Shown here piece by piece: positions 26,088-35,188 of a DNA stretch of 48,245 nucleotides. The first letter of the stretch is position 1, and each line of letters begins with the position of its first letter. Both the position numbers and the translations under genes were made by a program. Source of the stretch: Betaproteobacteria bacterium SCN2 (GTDB taxonomy: Bacteria > Pseudomonadota > Gammaproteobacteria > Burkholderiales > Thiobacillaceae); assembly GCA_008923285.1 (NCBI GenBank), contig WBSG01000016.1, forward strand, positions 1 to 48,245, in the 5' to 3' direction. Below the pieces are notes generated by a model. That model was not told the DNA's origin. It saw nothing but the letters and a program-made list of their open reading frames with translations, and did no database searches.

Positions 26088-27013
26088 ACAAACCACAGAC
26101 CATTTTCCTCGCCAACCCGCGCGGCTTCTGCGCAGGCGTCGACCGCGCCATCGCCATTGTCGAGCGCGCCCTGGAAAAATACGGCGCCCCCATCTACGTG
26201 CGCCACGAAGTCGTGCACAACGCCTACGTGGTCAACGACCTCAAGCAGAAGGGTGCGGTGTTTGTCGAAGAGCTGGATGAAGTGCCTGCCGGCGCCACGG
26301 TCATTTTCAGCGCGCACGGCGTCTCGCAGGCCGTGCGGCACGAAGCCGAACAGCGTGGCCTCAACGTGTTCGACGCCACCTGCCCCCTGGTCACCAAGGT
26401 GCACGTGGAAGTCGCGCGCATGCGCGAGAAAGGCCTGGAAATCATCATGATCGGCCACAAGGGCCACCCCGAGGTCGAGGGCACCATGGGCCAGTCCGAC
26501 GCCGGCATGTACCTGGTGGAAACGCCGGATGATGTGGCGAAGCTTGAAGTCGCCGATCCCGGCAAGCTCGCCTACGTCACCCAGACCACGCTGTCGGTGG
26601 ACGATGCCGCACGGGTGGTGGAGGCATTGCGCGCCAAGTTCCCCCGCATCGTCGGCCCCAAGAAGGACGACATCTGCTACGCCACGCAAAACCGCCAGGA
26701 CGCGGTGAAAAAACTCGCCGGCGAATGCGATGCGGTCATCGTGGTCGGCTCGCCCAACAGCTCCAACTCCAACCGCCTGCGCGAAGTCGCCGAGAATCTC
26801 GGTGTACCCGCCTACCTGGTGGACGACGAAACCGGCATCGAAGCAAAGTGGCTCGCCGGGAAATCCCGTATCGGCATCAGTGCGGGCGCCTCTGCACCCG
26901 AAATCCTGGTCCAGCGCGTCATCGAGCGCCTGAAACAACTCGGGGCCACCGAAGTGGCCCCGCTCGACGGACTTCAAGAGACGGTCAGTTTCCCCCTGCC
27001 GAAAGGCTTGTAG
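26084..27013 (+). CDS. ispH: 4-hydroxy-3-methylbut-2-enyl diphosphate reductase
   Basis: 309 residues. The three cluster Cys are present in [23 protein letters not shown] and [11 protein letters not shown]. It carries out the last step of the MEP isoprenoid pathway with a [4Fe-4S] cluster. It ends the plus-strand series and converges on pilV with 48 bases between. Confidence 0.98.
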   Translation: MNKPQTIFLANPRGFCAGVDRAIAIVERALEKYGAPIYVRHEVVHNAYVVNDLKQKGAVFVEELDEVPAGATVIFSAHGVSQAVRHEAEQRGLNVFDATCPLVTKVHVEVARMREKGLEIIMIGHKGHPEVEGTMGQSDAGMYLVETPDDVAKLEVADPGKLAYVTQTTLSVDDAARVVEALRAKFPRIVGPKKDDICYATQNRQDAVKKLAGECDAVIVVGSPNSSNSNRLREVAENLGVPAYLVDDETGIEAKWLAGKSRIGISAGASAPEILVQRVIERLKQLGATEVAPLDGLQETVSFPLPKGL

Positions 27014-27061
27014 CGCCCCATCCAGAGAAGGGGCAAGGCATCGCGGGCTCTGTCCCGTCCT

Positions 27062-30025
27062 CTAGAATGGCCCGGTGTAGGTATAGCTGCCGCCGCTGCG
27101 GTAGACGCACATCGTCTGGCTTGCGGCACCATAGCTGCTGACCCCCCCCGCCGTCACATAGGCCTTGACGTTGAAGCAGAACGTCTCACCATTGCCTGGC
27201 CGGGTGACGCCCAGCGAGGTCAGGTCTGCAAGGGTGCCGCCGATTTCATCGGTGGGCGCGCATGAAGCATTCCCGGACTGGGTGCACTTGTAAACCTTGT
27301 AGCCCGTCTCGCCTGAGACATTGCTCCACGATACGGTCGTCGTTGAGCCCGAGGTGTTCACCCCGAGAATGGTCGGCGCGCTGGGAGCGGCAGGCTGGCT
27401 CGGCAAATCGCTCGCGCACATGTTGAATGCGGCCTGCTTGTCGGCGGGGCCGGCCAGGATCGACGCTGCCGTCAGTTTGGCGCCGGTGCCGGCGGTGGCA
27501 TCGCAGGAAGTGGCGTCCGCCTTGACATAGATGCTGCCATTGCCCGTGATCCTGATCTTGCCGGACCAGGTATGCGAAACCTCGTCGAGGGTGACCGGGC
27601 ACTTGACCGTGACGCCGTCAAGATCGAGCGTGCAGGCGACATACGTCGACTCGTCGATGGTGGATGCGAAGGTGCTGTTCGCGCACTGGTTGCCGTGGCA
27701 CTTGCCGGAAACATAGGCGGTGGGCCCGAACACCCAGAAATTGCCGCAATTCCCGGACGGGCAGCTGTTGATGTCGGTATAAGCCCCCCCGTCTATGCCG
27801 GCGTCGAAGCTGCCGTTGCCGTCCGCATCCGGCGCATTGTTGAAGAAGAAGCCGCTGCCGGAAATTTGCACATTTCCGGTATAGCTCACTGAACAGCCGA
27901 ACGACCCGCTGTTGTCGCCCGCCGTATAGCTCACGGTACAGGCCGTGGATCCGGGCGTCTGGGCGACGGTCACGGACGACAGGTCGGCGCTGGAGTTGCC
28001 CACCCTGACGCTGCCGCTGGCCTGGGGCGGAGATGCGCCTGAGCGGGAAACCTGTATCGAGTTGGATTTGCGCAGGCTCGATGCATGATCGTGGCGATCC
28101 GTGCCCAGTTCGCTGGCATAGCCATTGGGCGCGGTGGTCGCATCGTAGCCCACCGGATTCGCCGTGGGCAGCAGGGTGGAGGCGTCGTAGTCCACCATGT
28201 TGAGGTAAGTAGCCCGCGTCGCGCCACCCGTCAGGCCGCTGTTGCCAGGCAGCAAATGCGCCCAGATGTTGGCAATGCCATCCCCGCCGGAATTCACCAA
28301 TGCCTCTCCGCGGTAATACACGCCATAGTAATCGCTGGCCGTGGCCGAAATGCTGAGTATCTTGTCATTCCTGACGCTGACCGAAGTGGCATCATCCGAA
28401 TGCCAACTGGCCAGCAGCGTCACGTTGACCTCGTTGAACGGCAGGATGTCGAGCCAGGTTCCTGCCGCGATCTTGTTGGCCAAATAGGTGTAATACGCCG
28501 CATCCAGCGTGCGCGGCGCCCCTTCCGAGTAGACCCGGTCCGAATACAGCGCACGAGCGAGCAGCTGCGGCTTGGCATTGGTGTTCTGGTTGGTGAGGTT
28601 GCGGCTGGGCAAATCCGACTTCACGGGCACCGCGGACTGCTCTATGTCGGAACAGCCGGTGGCGCCGGATGCCGTGCAATCGACCTTGGACTGATAACGC
28701 AGATAATCCAGCAGATAGGTCTGGTATGCCGCCAGTTTGCTCTCATTTTCCAGGTAGTCGAGTTTAGGCATGACCACCATGTCCAGCGCGCGCCAGTCCT
28801 GCAACAGGCGATAAACGCCATCCACGCGCGCGAAACGGCACGCCTCCAGGTATTTTGCACCGGTGGACTCGAGCACTTCGATCAGGCCGTTGGCAGGATT
28901 GGCGGCGTTCGCGTAGTAATAATGCTTGTGGTTGTTGCCGGCATAGTCCGCTGCCGGTCGATCCGGATCGTACAGTGCGGTGGACGGGTTGGCGGTGCCG
29001 GGTGCTTCGCTGTCGTGATGGTCGCGGCAGCATGCGGTGCACAAGGGGTCCTGCTTGTCGCCGCTGATGCTGGGCGCCGTCCCGGTCATCTTGGTCACCG
29101 TCGACTGGGGCACCTTGATGTCGAGATTGCCGCCGGTCCAGTAGAAGTAGGAGGCGGGGTAGCCCTGGCCGCTGCCGGCGAACTCGCACACGCAGTTGAC
29201 GGTGGCGAATTCGATCTGCGAATCCTTCTTGGTCGTGCCGCCCGCGGTGGTGTAGCTCACCGCGTCGAATTCGGTGCGCAGACTGTAGCCCTTGGAACTC
29301 ACGTCCGGCAGCGGCTTGCTGGATTCCTTGAACTTGCCGTCGCCGGTGCTGATCGGCACCGGCACGGCATCGGGCACGCCGATGGGCGTATAGCTGACCC
29401 TGGGGCCTTGCGTGGAAACCGGGCTGATAGCCGCGCGCGCCACGCGAGAGGGGTCCATGGCGTAGATGATGCCCTGCAGGAACACGGACTGGGCCGTGCC
29501 CTTGCTGTCGGTCCAGGAGAGCGTCACGGTCACCAGCTTGGCACTGGGAATGTCGTCGGTGGCAGGATTCCCGTCCGGGTCGGCACAGTTGACGATGCCG
29601 AGCTGGGCCGCAGCGGATTCGGCATAGCAGGCCACATCCCAGGAGAGGGTGTAGTTGTCGATATAGCCGGCAACCGAGCCCGCGGGCAGGATCAGGTCGC
29701 CGTCGCTTTCTTCCTGCCCTCCGGCATTGCCGGCGATTTCGGAAAAGCAGAAATTGCCGAGCCCGCACAGGTTGGAGGCGGACGCCGTACTCCCGTCATC
29801 CGAAGAGTCGCCATCCGTCAGGTAGGTGAAGCTCCTGAGGTCGTCGAGCTTTTCCTGCGCCAGGTTGGCGGCAACCGACCTCGCCTTGATCAGGCTGCCG
29901 TCCTGCAGGGCAACCGCCTGGAAGCCCGCCAGCGCAAGCAGCGCGATGCCCAGTATCAGGGCAGAAAACAGCGCCTCGACCATGCTGAAACCGCGCTGCC
30001 TGCTGATGTTGATCGTACGGGTCAT
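27062..30025 (-). CDS. pilV: Giant PilV-like minor pilin with large C-terminal region
   Basis: 987 residues, far longer than ordinary PilV (about 150-200). The N-terminus is a prepilin peptidase site and helix (RQRGFSMVEALF, cleavage G12/F13, Glu at +5). A pilin-like part to about residue 300 is followed by a region with CTACCRDHHD (about 328-337), other Cys and His, a long Ser/Gly-rich beta part, and an FN3-like module near the end (from about residue 875). ATG 30025 has AGGAG upstream; a GTG/ATG further up would overlap pilX. It is the last gene of the minor-pilin operon. No PilY1 is present, so I infer a pilus-tip adhesin role for this protein. Confidence 0.8.
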   Translation of the reverse strand: MTRTINISRQRGFSMVEALFSALILGIALLALAGFQAVALQDGSLIKARSVAANLAQEKLDDLRSFTYLTDGDSSDDGSTASASNLCGLGNFCFSEIAGNAGGQEESDGDLILPAGSVAGYIDNYTLSWDVACYAESAAAQLGIVNCADPDGNPATDDIPSAKLVTVTLSWTDSKGTAQSVFLQGIIYAMDPSRVARAAISPVSTQGPRVSYTPIGVPDAVPVPISTGDGKFKESSKPLPDVSSKGYSLRTEFDAVSYTTAGGTTKKDSQIEFATVNCVCEFAGSGQGYPASYFYWTGGNLDIKVPQSTVTKMTGTAPSISGDKQDPLCTACCRDHHDSEAPGTANPSTALYDPDRPAADYAGNNHKHYYYANAANPANGLIEVLESTGAKYLEACRFARVDGVYRLLQDWRALDMVVMPKLDYLENESKLAAYQTYLLDYLRYQSKVDCTASGATGCSDIEQSAVPVKSDLPSRNLTNQNTNAKPQLLARALYSDRVYSEGAPRTLDAAYYTYLANKIAAGTWLDILPFNEVNVTLLASWHSDDATSVSVRNDKILSISATASDYYGVYYRGEALVNSGGDGIANIWAHLLPGNSGLTGGATRATYLNMVDYDASTLLPTANPVGYDATTAPNGYASELGTDRHDHASSLRKSNSIQVSRSGASPPQASGSVRVGNSSADLSSVTVAQTPGSTACTVSYTAGDNSGSFGCSVSYTGNVQISGSGFFFNNAPDADGNGSFDAGIDGGAYTDINSCPSGNCGNFWVFGPTAYVSGKCHGNQCANSTFASTIDESTYVACTLDLDGVTVKCPVTLDEVSHTWSGKIRITGNGSIYVKADATSCDATAGTGAKLTAASILAGPADKQAAFNMCASDLPSQPAAPSAPTILGVNTSGSTTTVSWSNVSGETGYKVYKCTQSGNASCAPTDEIGGTLADLTSLGVTRPGNGETFCFNVKAYVTAGGVSSYGAASQTMCVYRSGGSYTYTGPF

Positions 30026-30035
30026 GGCTGCTCCT

Positions 30036-31256
30036 TCACTGCACATCCGACCAGGAACCGGGGATCCGGGCCAGCGCCCGGGCAGACGGGCTGTTCTTGA
30101 GATTTTTCAGGACATCCTCGTCGTATTCGAGCACATAACCGCCGTTCAACTGCAGGTCCACGCCATCATGCGCGATGATCGCGCCGTGCAGGTGTGCATT
30201 GCCGTTGGCCTTGAGCTTGGGCGTGCCGCCGTCGGGGTCGAAAATATACAGTAATCCATACAACCGATCGCCTGCATTCATGGTGGTATCGCCTTCCACC
30301 ACAAGAAGAACGGGAGCGCTTGTGCTGCCCATGACCGATGTTGTATTGCAATCGCCGGTAACCCAGTAAAGGCCACTCGAACTACTATTGATGGCATTGC
30401 AATTTGCCACGACCGTGGCCTGATCCTTGATCTGCTGGTAGTCCGATTCCGCCACGCCGAAGAGGAACTGGAACAAGTCGGGCGGGAAGTTCGGGTCGTT
30501 ACCCACCATGTCCGGTCCGGTCAGGCCGCTCTTGCTGAGCGCATCGGTCGAAGGGCAGGCCCCGCCCGTGAACTCGCCCTTGTGACAGCTTGAGAAACTG
30601 CCACCCGGGGTAATGGCGCTATCGGACCACGCCGACACCGGAATGCCCGAACCGCCGCCGTTGGAGTTCGTGATGATGCTGTAATTGCCGGAAAGCGGGA
30701 TGTTGCTGGCGGCCGCAAGCGGCGTTTCCACGTTGCCCAGCACCAGCGGATAGAAATACACGCCCTGCTTGACGGTAACGCTGCTGCTGCCGTCTTCCGA
30801 ACCGCCGATGGCGACGATGTTGAAGATGAGCCCGCTGGCATCGCCGCTGCTCGGCGTCAGCAAGAAGAGCGTGAAGCCGCCCGAGGTCGGCTGGGTGGTC
30901 AGCGCGGGACTCACCTGCATGAACTGCCAGGTCGTGCGGTCGCCGGGTTTCTGCGGCGACTGGTCCGCGCGGACAGCCAGACAAGCAGGAGTGGTCGCCG
31001 TGCAGGTCGCCCAGGCCGCCGCGCCGACTGCGGCGATATTGGTGCGGTTGGCATTCAACAGGCTGAAACCCTGGTCCACGCCCGACTCGGCCGCCGCCAT
31101 CGCCTCGCGATAGCGGTAATCGTTGGCGGCGGAACGGGTATCAAGCACCAGCACACCCGCCCCGTACAATGCGAGCAGGCTGAGCAGCACCGTGATCATC
31201 AGGGTAACGACGAGCGAGATGCCTTTTTGCTTGCCGGGCAGGGAATTCGGTTTCAT
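30036..31256 (-). CDS. pilX: PilX-like minor pilin / assembly protein
   Basis: 406 residues, again longer than the usual PilX. A short positive N-terminus and KGISLVVTLMITVLLSLLALYG form the PilX-type pilin helix; the +5 Glu is replaced, as is typical for PilX N-terminal domains. The extracellular part is beta-rich with several Cys. It lies between pilW and pilV, 10 bases from pilV. Confidence 0.85.
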   Translation of the reverse strand: MKPNSLPGKQKGISLVVTLMITVLLSLLALYGAGVLVLDTRSAANDYRYREAMAAAESGVDQGFSLLNANRTNIAAVGAAAWATCTATTPACLAVRADQSPQKPGDRTTWQFMQVSPALTTQPTSGGFTLFLLTPSSGDASGLIFNIVAIGGSEDGSSSVTVKQGVYFYPLVLGNVETPLAAASNIPLSGNYSIITNSNGGGSGIPVSAWSDSAITPGGSFSSCHKGEFTGGACPSTDALSKSGLTGPDMVGNDPNFPPDLFQFLFGVAESDYQQIKDQATVVANCNAINSSSSGLYWVTGDCNTTSVMGSTSAPVLLVVEGDTTMNAGDRLYGLLYIFDPDGGTPKLKANGNAHLHGAIIAHDGVDLQLNGGYVLEYDEDVLKNLKNSPSARALARIPGSWSDVQ

Positions 31257-31272
31257 GGAATGGCCGCCTGTT

Positions 31273-32154
31273 CTAGCTCATTTGCTCGTTGCGAATGCGG
31301 ACGGTTTCCTGCAGGGTGCGCTGCACCGTCGGGTCCGCGATCAACCGGCCGGATATGCTGATGGTGAATTCGCGCACCGCAACGTTCAGACCCGAGGCGA
31401 CAACCGCCGCAGGAGAGTTCTCGGTGACCGTGAAGGCCGTGATTTCCACCGAGAGGTCGTCGGTCAGGTTTTGCCAGGTGCCGCCTGACGCACACGAATT
31501 GCTGAACGCGCCGGAAGTGCGAATTTCCACGGCATCGTCGGTGGCATCGTAGCGGTAGCCGAAAAACTCGCCCGTGCCGTAGGTGCCGTCGGCATTGGTG
31601 TCGTATGCGAACATCAGGCAGTTCCCGGGTGTGCCGGCAACCGCGTCGGTGGTGATTGCCATGGCCGGGCGCAGGATGCTCCAGGTCCCGGCCGGCGCTT
31701 CGGTGGCAGGCCAGGCCGTGCCGGTGACGGTGACACTGAAGGTGTCGGTCCCGCTGTCATAGCTGTTGATGGTGGCCCGGTACACCGTGCCGCCGCTCAC
31801 GTAGATGAGGGTCGCGCCCGCCGCCTTGGCGCCGACCTCGCCGAGGTCGCCGCTGCTCGTCACCGTGACGGTGCCCGACGTGCCCGACAGGACGATGGGT
31901 ACGCTCATGCTGAGCCTGGCCACATCGATTGCAGGATCCCAGATGGTGGCGCGGCGCGCATCGCGCGAAATCATGGTCATGACCTGGCGCAGTTCCTGGT
32001 CGAGGCGCGCCATCCTGATGCTGTCGCGGTTGCTGGTGAGCGAGGACAGCAGGACCTCCGAAGCCGCGGCCAGAATGATCATGCTGATGACCATACCGAT
32101 CATCAGTTCGACCAGGCCGAAGCCTCGCTGGCGTGCTTGGTGCTTCATGGACAT
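31273..32154 (-). CDS. pilW: PilW-like minor pilin
   Basis: 293 residues. The prepilin site RQRGFGLVELMIGMVISM has Gly/Phe cleavage and Glu at +5. The rest is a PilW-like beta-rich domain. ATG 32154 is used because a G-rich ribosome site fits; ATG 32148 overlaps the fimT stop as ATGA and is possible. Confidence 0.87.
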   Translation of the reverse strand: MSMKHQARQRGFGLVELMIGMVISMIILAAASEVLLSSLTSNRDSIRMARLDQELRQVMTMISRDARRATIWDPAIDVARLSMSVPIVLSGTSGTVTVTSSGDLGEVGAKAAGATLIYVSGGTVYRATINSYDSGTDTFSVTVTGTAWPATEAPAGTWSILRPAMAITTDAVAGTPGNCLMFAYDTNADGTYGTGEFFGYRYDATDDAVEIRTSGAFSNSCASGGTWQNLTDDLSVEITAFTVTENSPAAVVASGLNVAVREFTISISGRLIADPTVQRTLQETVRIRNEQMS

Positions 32155-32681
32155 GTCGCATACCCCCCGGCGCTGCCATCCGGCGAACACAGCCTGGCCC
32201 GGCCCGTCGGCGCGACGACCACATTGAGCTTGACGTCATTCTCGGATACCAGCTCGACGGTTTCGTTGCCGGTGACGGTACCGCGCAGCGCGCTGAAGAC
32301 GAAGGCATGCGCATCATCCGGGCCGTCCAGCGAAACACTCTTGTAGGCGGAATTGGAGATGATCCGGTCCGCGCCGTCGATCTGGCAGGAACCGGCCGTC
32401 AGGCAATCGCAGCTGGCGGCCGTCGTCATGCCCACACACCAGGTCGCGCCGCTGTCCGCCACCTGGACGATGGCGCGCACGGTCGCATTGCGCTTGATGG
32501 CTTCGCTCTTGGCATTGACCATGAAGGCATTGACGGCATCCCCTGCGCGCTTCACGCGCACCGTGTCCATCATCGAGGTGAATGAGGGCACCGCAATCAT
32601 CAGCAGGATGCCGAACACGACGATGGTGACCATCAGTTCGATCAGCGTAAAGCCCTCCTGCCGTGATCTCTTCCTGTGCAT
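32145..32681 (-). CDS. fimT: FimT/GspH-type minor pilin
   Basis: 178 residues. Prepilin motif [18 protein letters not shown] at the N-terminus, then a GspH-like domain with three to four Cys. ATG 32681 has GGAAGAG 6 bases upstream and follows the pilE-like stop by 2 bases. FimT proteins help pilus assembly and, in some species, DNA uptake. Confidence 0.88.
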   Translation of the reverse strand: MHRKRSRQEGFTLIELMVTIVVFGILLMIAVPSFTSMMDTVRVKRAGDAVNAFMVNAKSEAIKRNATVRAIVQVADSGATWCVGMTTAASCDCLTAGSCQIDGADRIISNSAYKSVSLDGPDDAHAFVFSALRGTVTGNETVELVSENDVKLNVVVAPTGRARLCSPDGSAGGYATCP

Positions 32682-32683
32682 GA

Positions 32684-33106
32684 TCAACTCTTCCAGCAAC
32701 CCGCCGGTCCCCTGGCATTGCTCTGGTTGAGGGTCAGGGACGTACAGCCGGAATCTTCAGCCTGCGCGCCCTGCGCCGTCGCCCGGATGACATAGATGCT
32801 GCCGGTAGGCGGATCGCCTGCCGCCGCCCCGGTGACGGCGTAGTCGTAGTAGGGATTGCCATCGACAAAGCCGACATTGGCAAGCGTCGCGGTGTAGGTG
32901 CTGTTGTTGGCGCGCCATTTTTCCAGGCCCAGCTGGATTTTCAGCATGTCGGACTGAGCCTGCGCCCGCCTCGACTTGAGCAGGTAATCCTGATAGTTGG
33001 GCCAGGCGATGGCCGCGAGGATGCCGATCACGGCAATCACCACCATCAGCTCGATCAGGGTAAAGCCCTTGTGGCCTTTCACAGACTGCATGGTTTTGCG
33101 CACCAT
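32684..33106 (-). CDS. pilE: PilE-like type IV pilin
   Basis: 140 residues. Prepilin motif [16 protein letters not shown] with Glu at +5, a globular beta domain, and a C-terminal disulfide loop (SGCTSL to GCWKS). The leader of 13-14 residues fits PilD processing. ATG 33106 has AAGGA 8 bases upstream. It is first of the minor-pilin operon, so it is more likely a minor pilin than the major PilA. Confidence 0.9.
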   Translation of the reverse strand: MVRKTMQSVKGHKGFTLIELMVVIAVIGILAAIAWPNYQDYLLKSRRAQAQSDMLKIQLGLEKWRANNSTYTATLANVGFVDGNPYYDYAVTGAAAGDPPTGSIYVIRATAQGAQAEDSGCTSLTLNQSNARGPAGCWKS

Positions 33107-33179
33107 CTTGATTTTCCTTGTTTGCACTTTAACGGCCAATTTTGTCCACAAGCCAGCCAGGCCGGATAAACGGCCGCTT

Positions 33180-33188
33180 TGCTAGAAT
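33180..33188 (+). promoter_or_regulatory. thiO: Extended -10 promoter before thiO
   Basis: TGCTAGAAT: a TG-extended -10 box (TAGAAT at 33183-33188), 25 bases before the thiO start. No good -35 is seen, which an extended -10 can compensate for. Confidence 0.5.
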
Positions 33189-33212
33189 CAGCGGAATTTA
33201 CTGGGGCCCAGC

Positions 33213-34289
33213 TTGAAGCGGAACTTTTTTATTATCGGCGGTGGAATCGCAGGCTTGAGCGCCGCGCATGCGCTTTTGCGGCAAGGCCAATCGGTAACCC
33301 TGGCCGATCTGCGGCGGCGCGGCCAGTCTTCGTGGGCAGGCGCCGGCATACTCTGTCCCCTGCTGCCGTGGAATTATACCGATGCCGTGAACCGGCTGGC
33401 CTTCGAAGGCATGCGGGCCTGGCCCGACTGGGCCGCAGAAGCCGCGCGCCTGTCAGGGCGCGACCCCGAATACTGGCCCTGCGGCATGGAAGTGCGCGGC
33501 GGAGACATTGAGCCCCAGGCGCTGGCCTGGTGCCGGCAGCACGGCCTTGCGGCCGAAGGCAGGCCCGATGGCGGCATCTGGCTGCCGCAGGTGGCCCAGT
33601 TGCGCAATCCCCGGCTCACCGCCGCCCTCGCCGGCGCCGTGACCGCGCTTGGCGGCACGATCCTGCCGGAATGCGAAATCAGCGGCCTCAGGCAGTCGGG
33701 AAGAACCGTCGTTTCCGCCCTGGCAGGGCAAGTCGAACATGCCGCCGATGTCTTCATCTGGACAGGCGGCGCCTGGGCCGGACAGATGCTCGGCCAGTTG
33801 TCGCCGGTACCCAATATTCGCCCGATGCGCGGGCAAATGCTGCTGTACGCACCCGGCAGCCACAACTTGCGGCACATCCTCTATCGGGACGGCTTTTACC
33901 TGGTGCCGCGCCGCGACGGCCACCTGCTCGCCGGCAGCACCGTGGAGGACGCGGGCTTTGACGCGGACACCGCGCCCGATGCGCTGGCGGCGCTGCACCG
34001 CGCGGCCTGCGCCCTGCTCCCCGAGCTGTCCGGCCATCGCCCCATCCTGTCCTGGGCGGGACTGCGCCCTGGCAGCCCCGACAACATACCGGTCATCGAC
34101 CGCCATCCGGACCATGACAACCTCTGGGTGAGCACCGGCCATTTCCGCTATGGCGTGACCATGGCGCCCGCCAGCAGCAGGCTGCTGGTGGAACTGATGC
34201 TGGACGCTCCGCCACATCTCGATCCTGCGCCCTATTCCTGGCAGGCTGCACTCGCGCGGCCCGGCTGGCGGAGTGCAGCGGCATGCTGA
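33213..34289 (+). CDS. thiO: Glycine oxidase ThiO-like FAD protein
   Basis: 358 residues. The FAD dinucleotide fold IIGGGIAGLSAAHALLRQG opens the protein; the DAO-type C-terminus has DNIPVIDRHP and the Gly-rich STGHFRYGVTMAP. It oxidises glycine for the thiazole of thiamine, or another D-/N-methyl amino acid. The start is TTG 33213. Its end overlaps the next gene by 7 bases. No other thi genes lie nearby, so the specific substrate is inferred. Confidence 0.85.
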   Translation: MKRNFFIIGGGIAGLSAAHALLRQGQSVTLADLRRRGQSSWAGAGILCPLLPWNYTDAVNRLAFEGMRAWPDWAAEAARLSGRDPEYWPCGMEVRGGDIEPQALAWCRQHGLAAEGRPDGGIWLPQVAQLRNPRLTAALAGAVTALGGTILPECEISGLRQSGRTVVSALAGQVEHAADVFIWTGGAWAGQMLGQLSPVPNIRPMRGQMLLYAPGSHNLRHILYRDGFYLVPRRDGHLLAGSTVEDAGFDADTAPDALAALHRAACALLPELSGHRPILSWAGLRPGSPDNIPVIDRHPDHDNLWVSTGHFRYGVTMAPASSRLLVELMLDAPPHLDPAPYSWQAALARPGWRSAAAC

Positions 34290-35188
34290 CCATCTGGCGC
34301 TTCACCGACGGCAAGCGGGGACATGAAAACCAGTCGCTGGGGCTGGCCCTGGCGCTCTGCCGGGAGACCCCCTGCCAGCTGGAAACCCTGCACCTCAGCC
34401 GCGGCTGGCCCAGCCTGATCGACTGGCTGCTGGGCCGCTTTCCGCGCGGACGGGATCTGCCCCGCCCCGACCTCATCATCGGCGCCGGCCACGCCACCCA
34501 CTGGCCGATGCTGGCGGCAAGGCGCGCCTGCGGCGGCAAGATCGCCGTGCTGATGAAGCCCACGCTGCCGCTGTCCTGGTTCGACTGGGTGATCGCCCCC
34601 GAGCACGACGGCTTGCAGGCCGGTCCGTCTGTCCTGACCACGCAGGGCCCGATCAACCTCATCCAGCCCGGCATGGCCCGTGACAAGCACGGCGGTCTGA
34701 TGCTGATCGGCGGCCCTTCGGCCGAATACGGCTGGAGCGAAACCGTGCTGCTCAAGCAGATCCATCTTATTGCCCTGCACCATCCGGAAACGCAATGGCA
34801 ATTGGCCAATTCGCGCCGCACCCCTGCGGGGTTCCTCGACAATCTCGCCAGGCTCGGCCTGGCCAACGTGACAGCCGTTGCGCACGAGAATGTTCCCGCC
34901 GGCTGGCTGCCAGAGCAGCTGGCGCAAGCCGCCCAGGTCTGGGTCACCCCCGACAGCGCCTCGATGGTTTACGAGGCGCTGGGCTCGGGCGCTGCCGTAG
35001 GCTGCTTCGAACTGCCCTACGCCAGGCCCGGGCGCGTGGCGCGCGGACTGGAAAAGCTGCTCCGGCAGAAACGCCTGACCGGCTTCTCCGAATGGGAACG
35101 CAGCGGAAGGCTGGCACCCAACGACCAACCCCTCAATGAGGCCGAGCGCTGCGCCCGGCTGTTGCTGCAAAGCCTGGACCGAACATGA
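34283..35188 (+). CDS. ELM1-like (mitochondrial-fission ELM1 family) protein
   Basis: 301 residues. WRFTDGKRGHENQSLGL at the N-terminus and TPDSASMVYEALGSGAAVG in the C-terminal half identify the ELM1 family (DUF1022). The two-domain layout resembles GT-B glycosyltransferases. In bacteria these genes often sit in lipopolysaccharide or polysaccharide loci, as here. Its stop overlaps the next glycosyltransferase in ATGA. The reaction is unknown. Confidence 0.85.
   Translation: MLTIWRFTDGKRGHENQSLGLALALCRETPCQLETLHLSRGWPSLIDWLLGRFPRGRDLPRPDLIIGAGHATHWPMLAARRACGGKIAVLMKPTLPLSWFDWVIAPEHDGLQAGPSVLTTQGPINLIQPGMARDKHGGLMLIGGPSAEYGWSETVLLKQIHLIALHHPETQWQLANSRRTPAGFLDNLARLGLANVTAVAHENVPAGWLPEQLAQAAQVWVTPDSASMVYEALGSGAAVGCFELPYARPGRVARGLEKLLRQKRLTGFSEWERSGRLAPNDQPLNEAERCARLLLQSLDRT

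Noticed and set aside
27014-27061. GCCCC/GGGGC inverted repeat between ispH and pilV as a terminator
   Set aside because: The stem is only 5 bases and no T-run follows in either direction.
28085-30100. 671-codon plus-strand reading frame opposite pilV
   Set aside because: It is antisense to a protein with clear prepilin features; no ribosome site or domain is visible. It results from GC-rich codon use.
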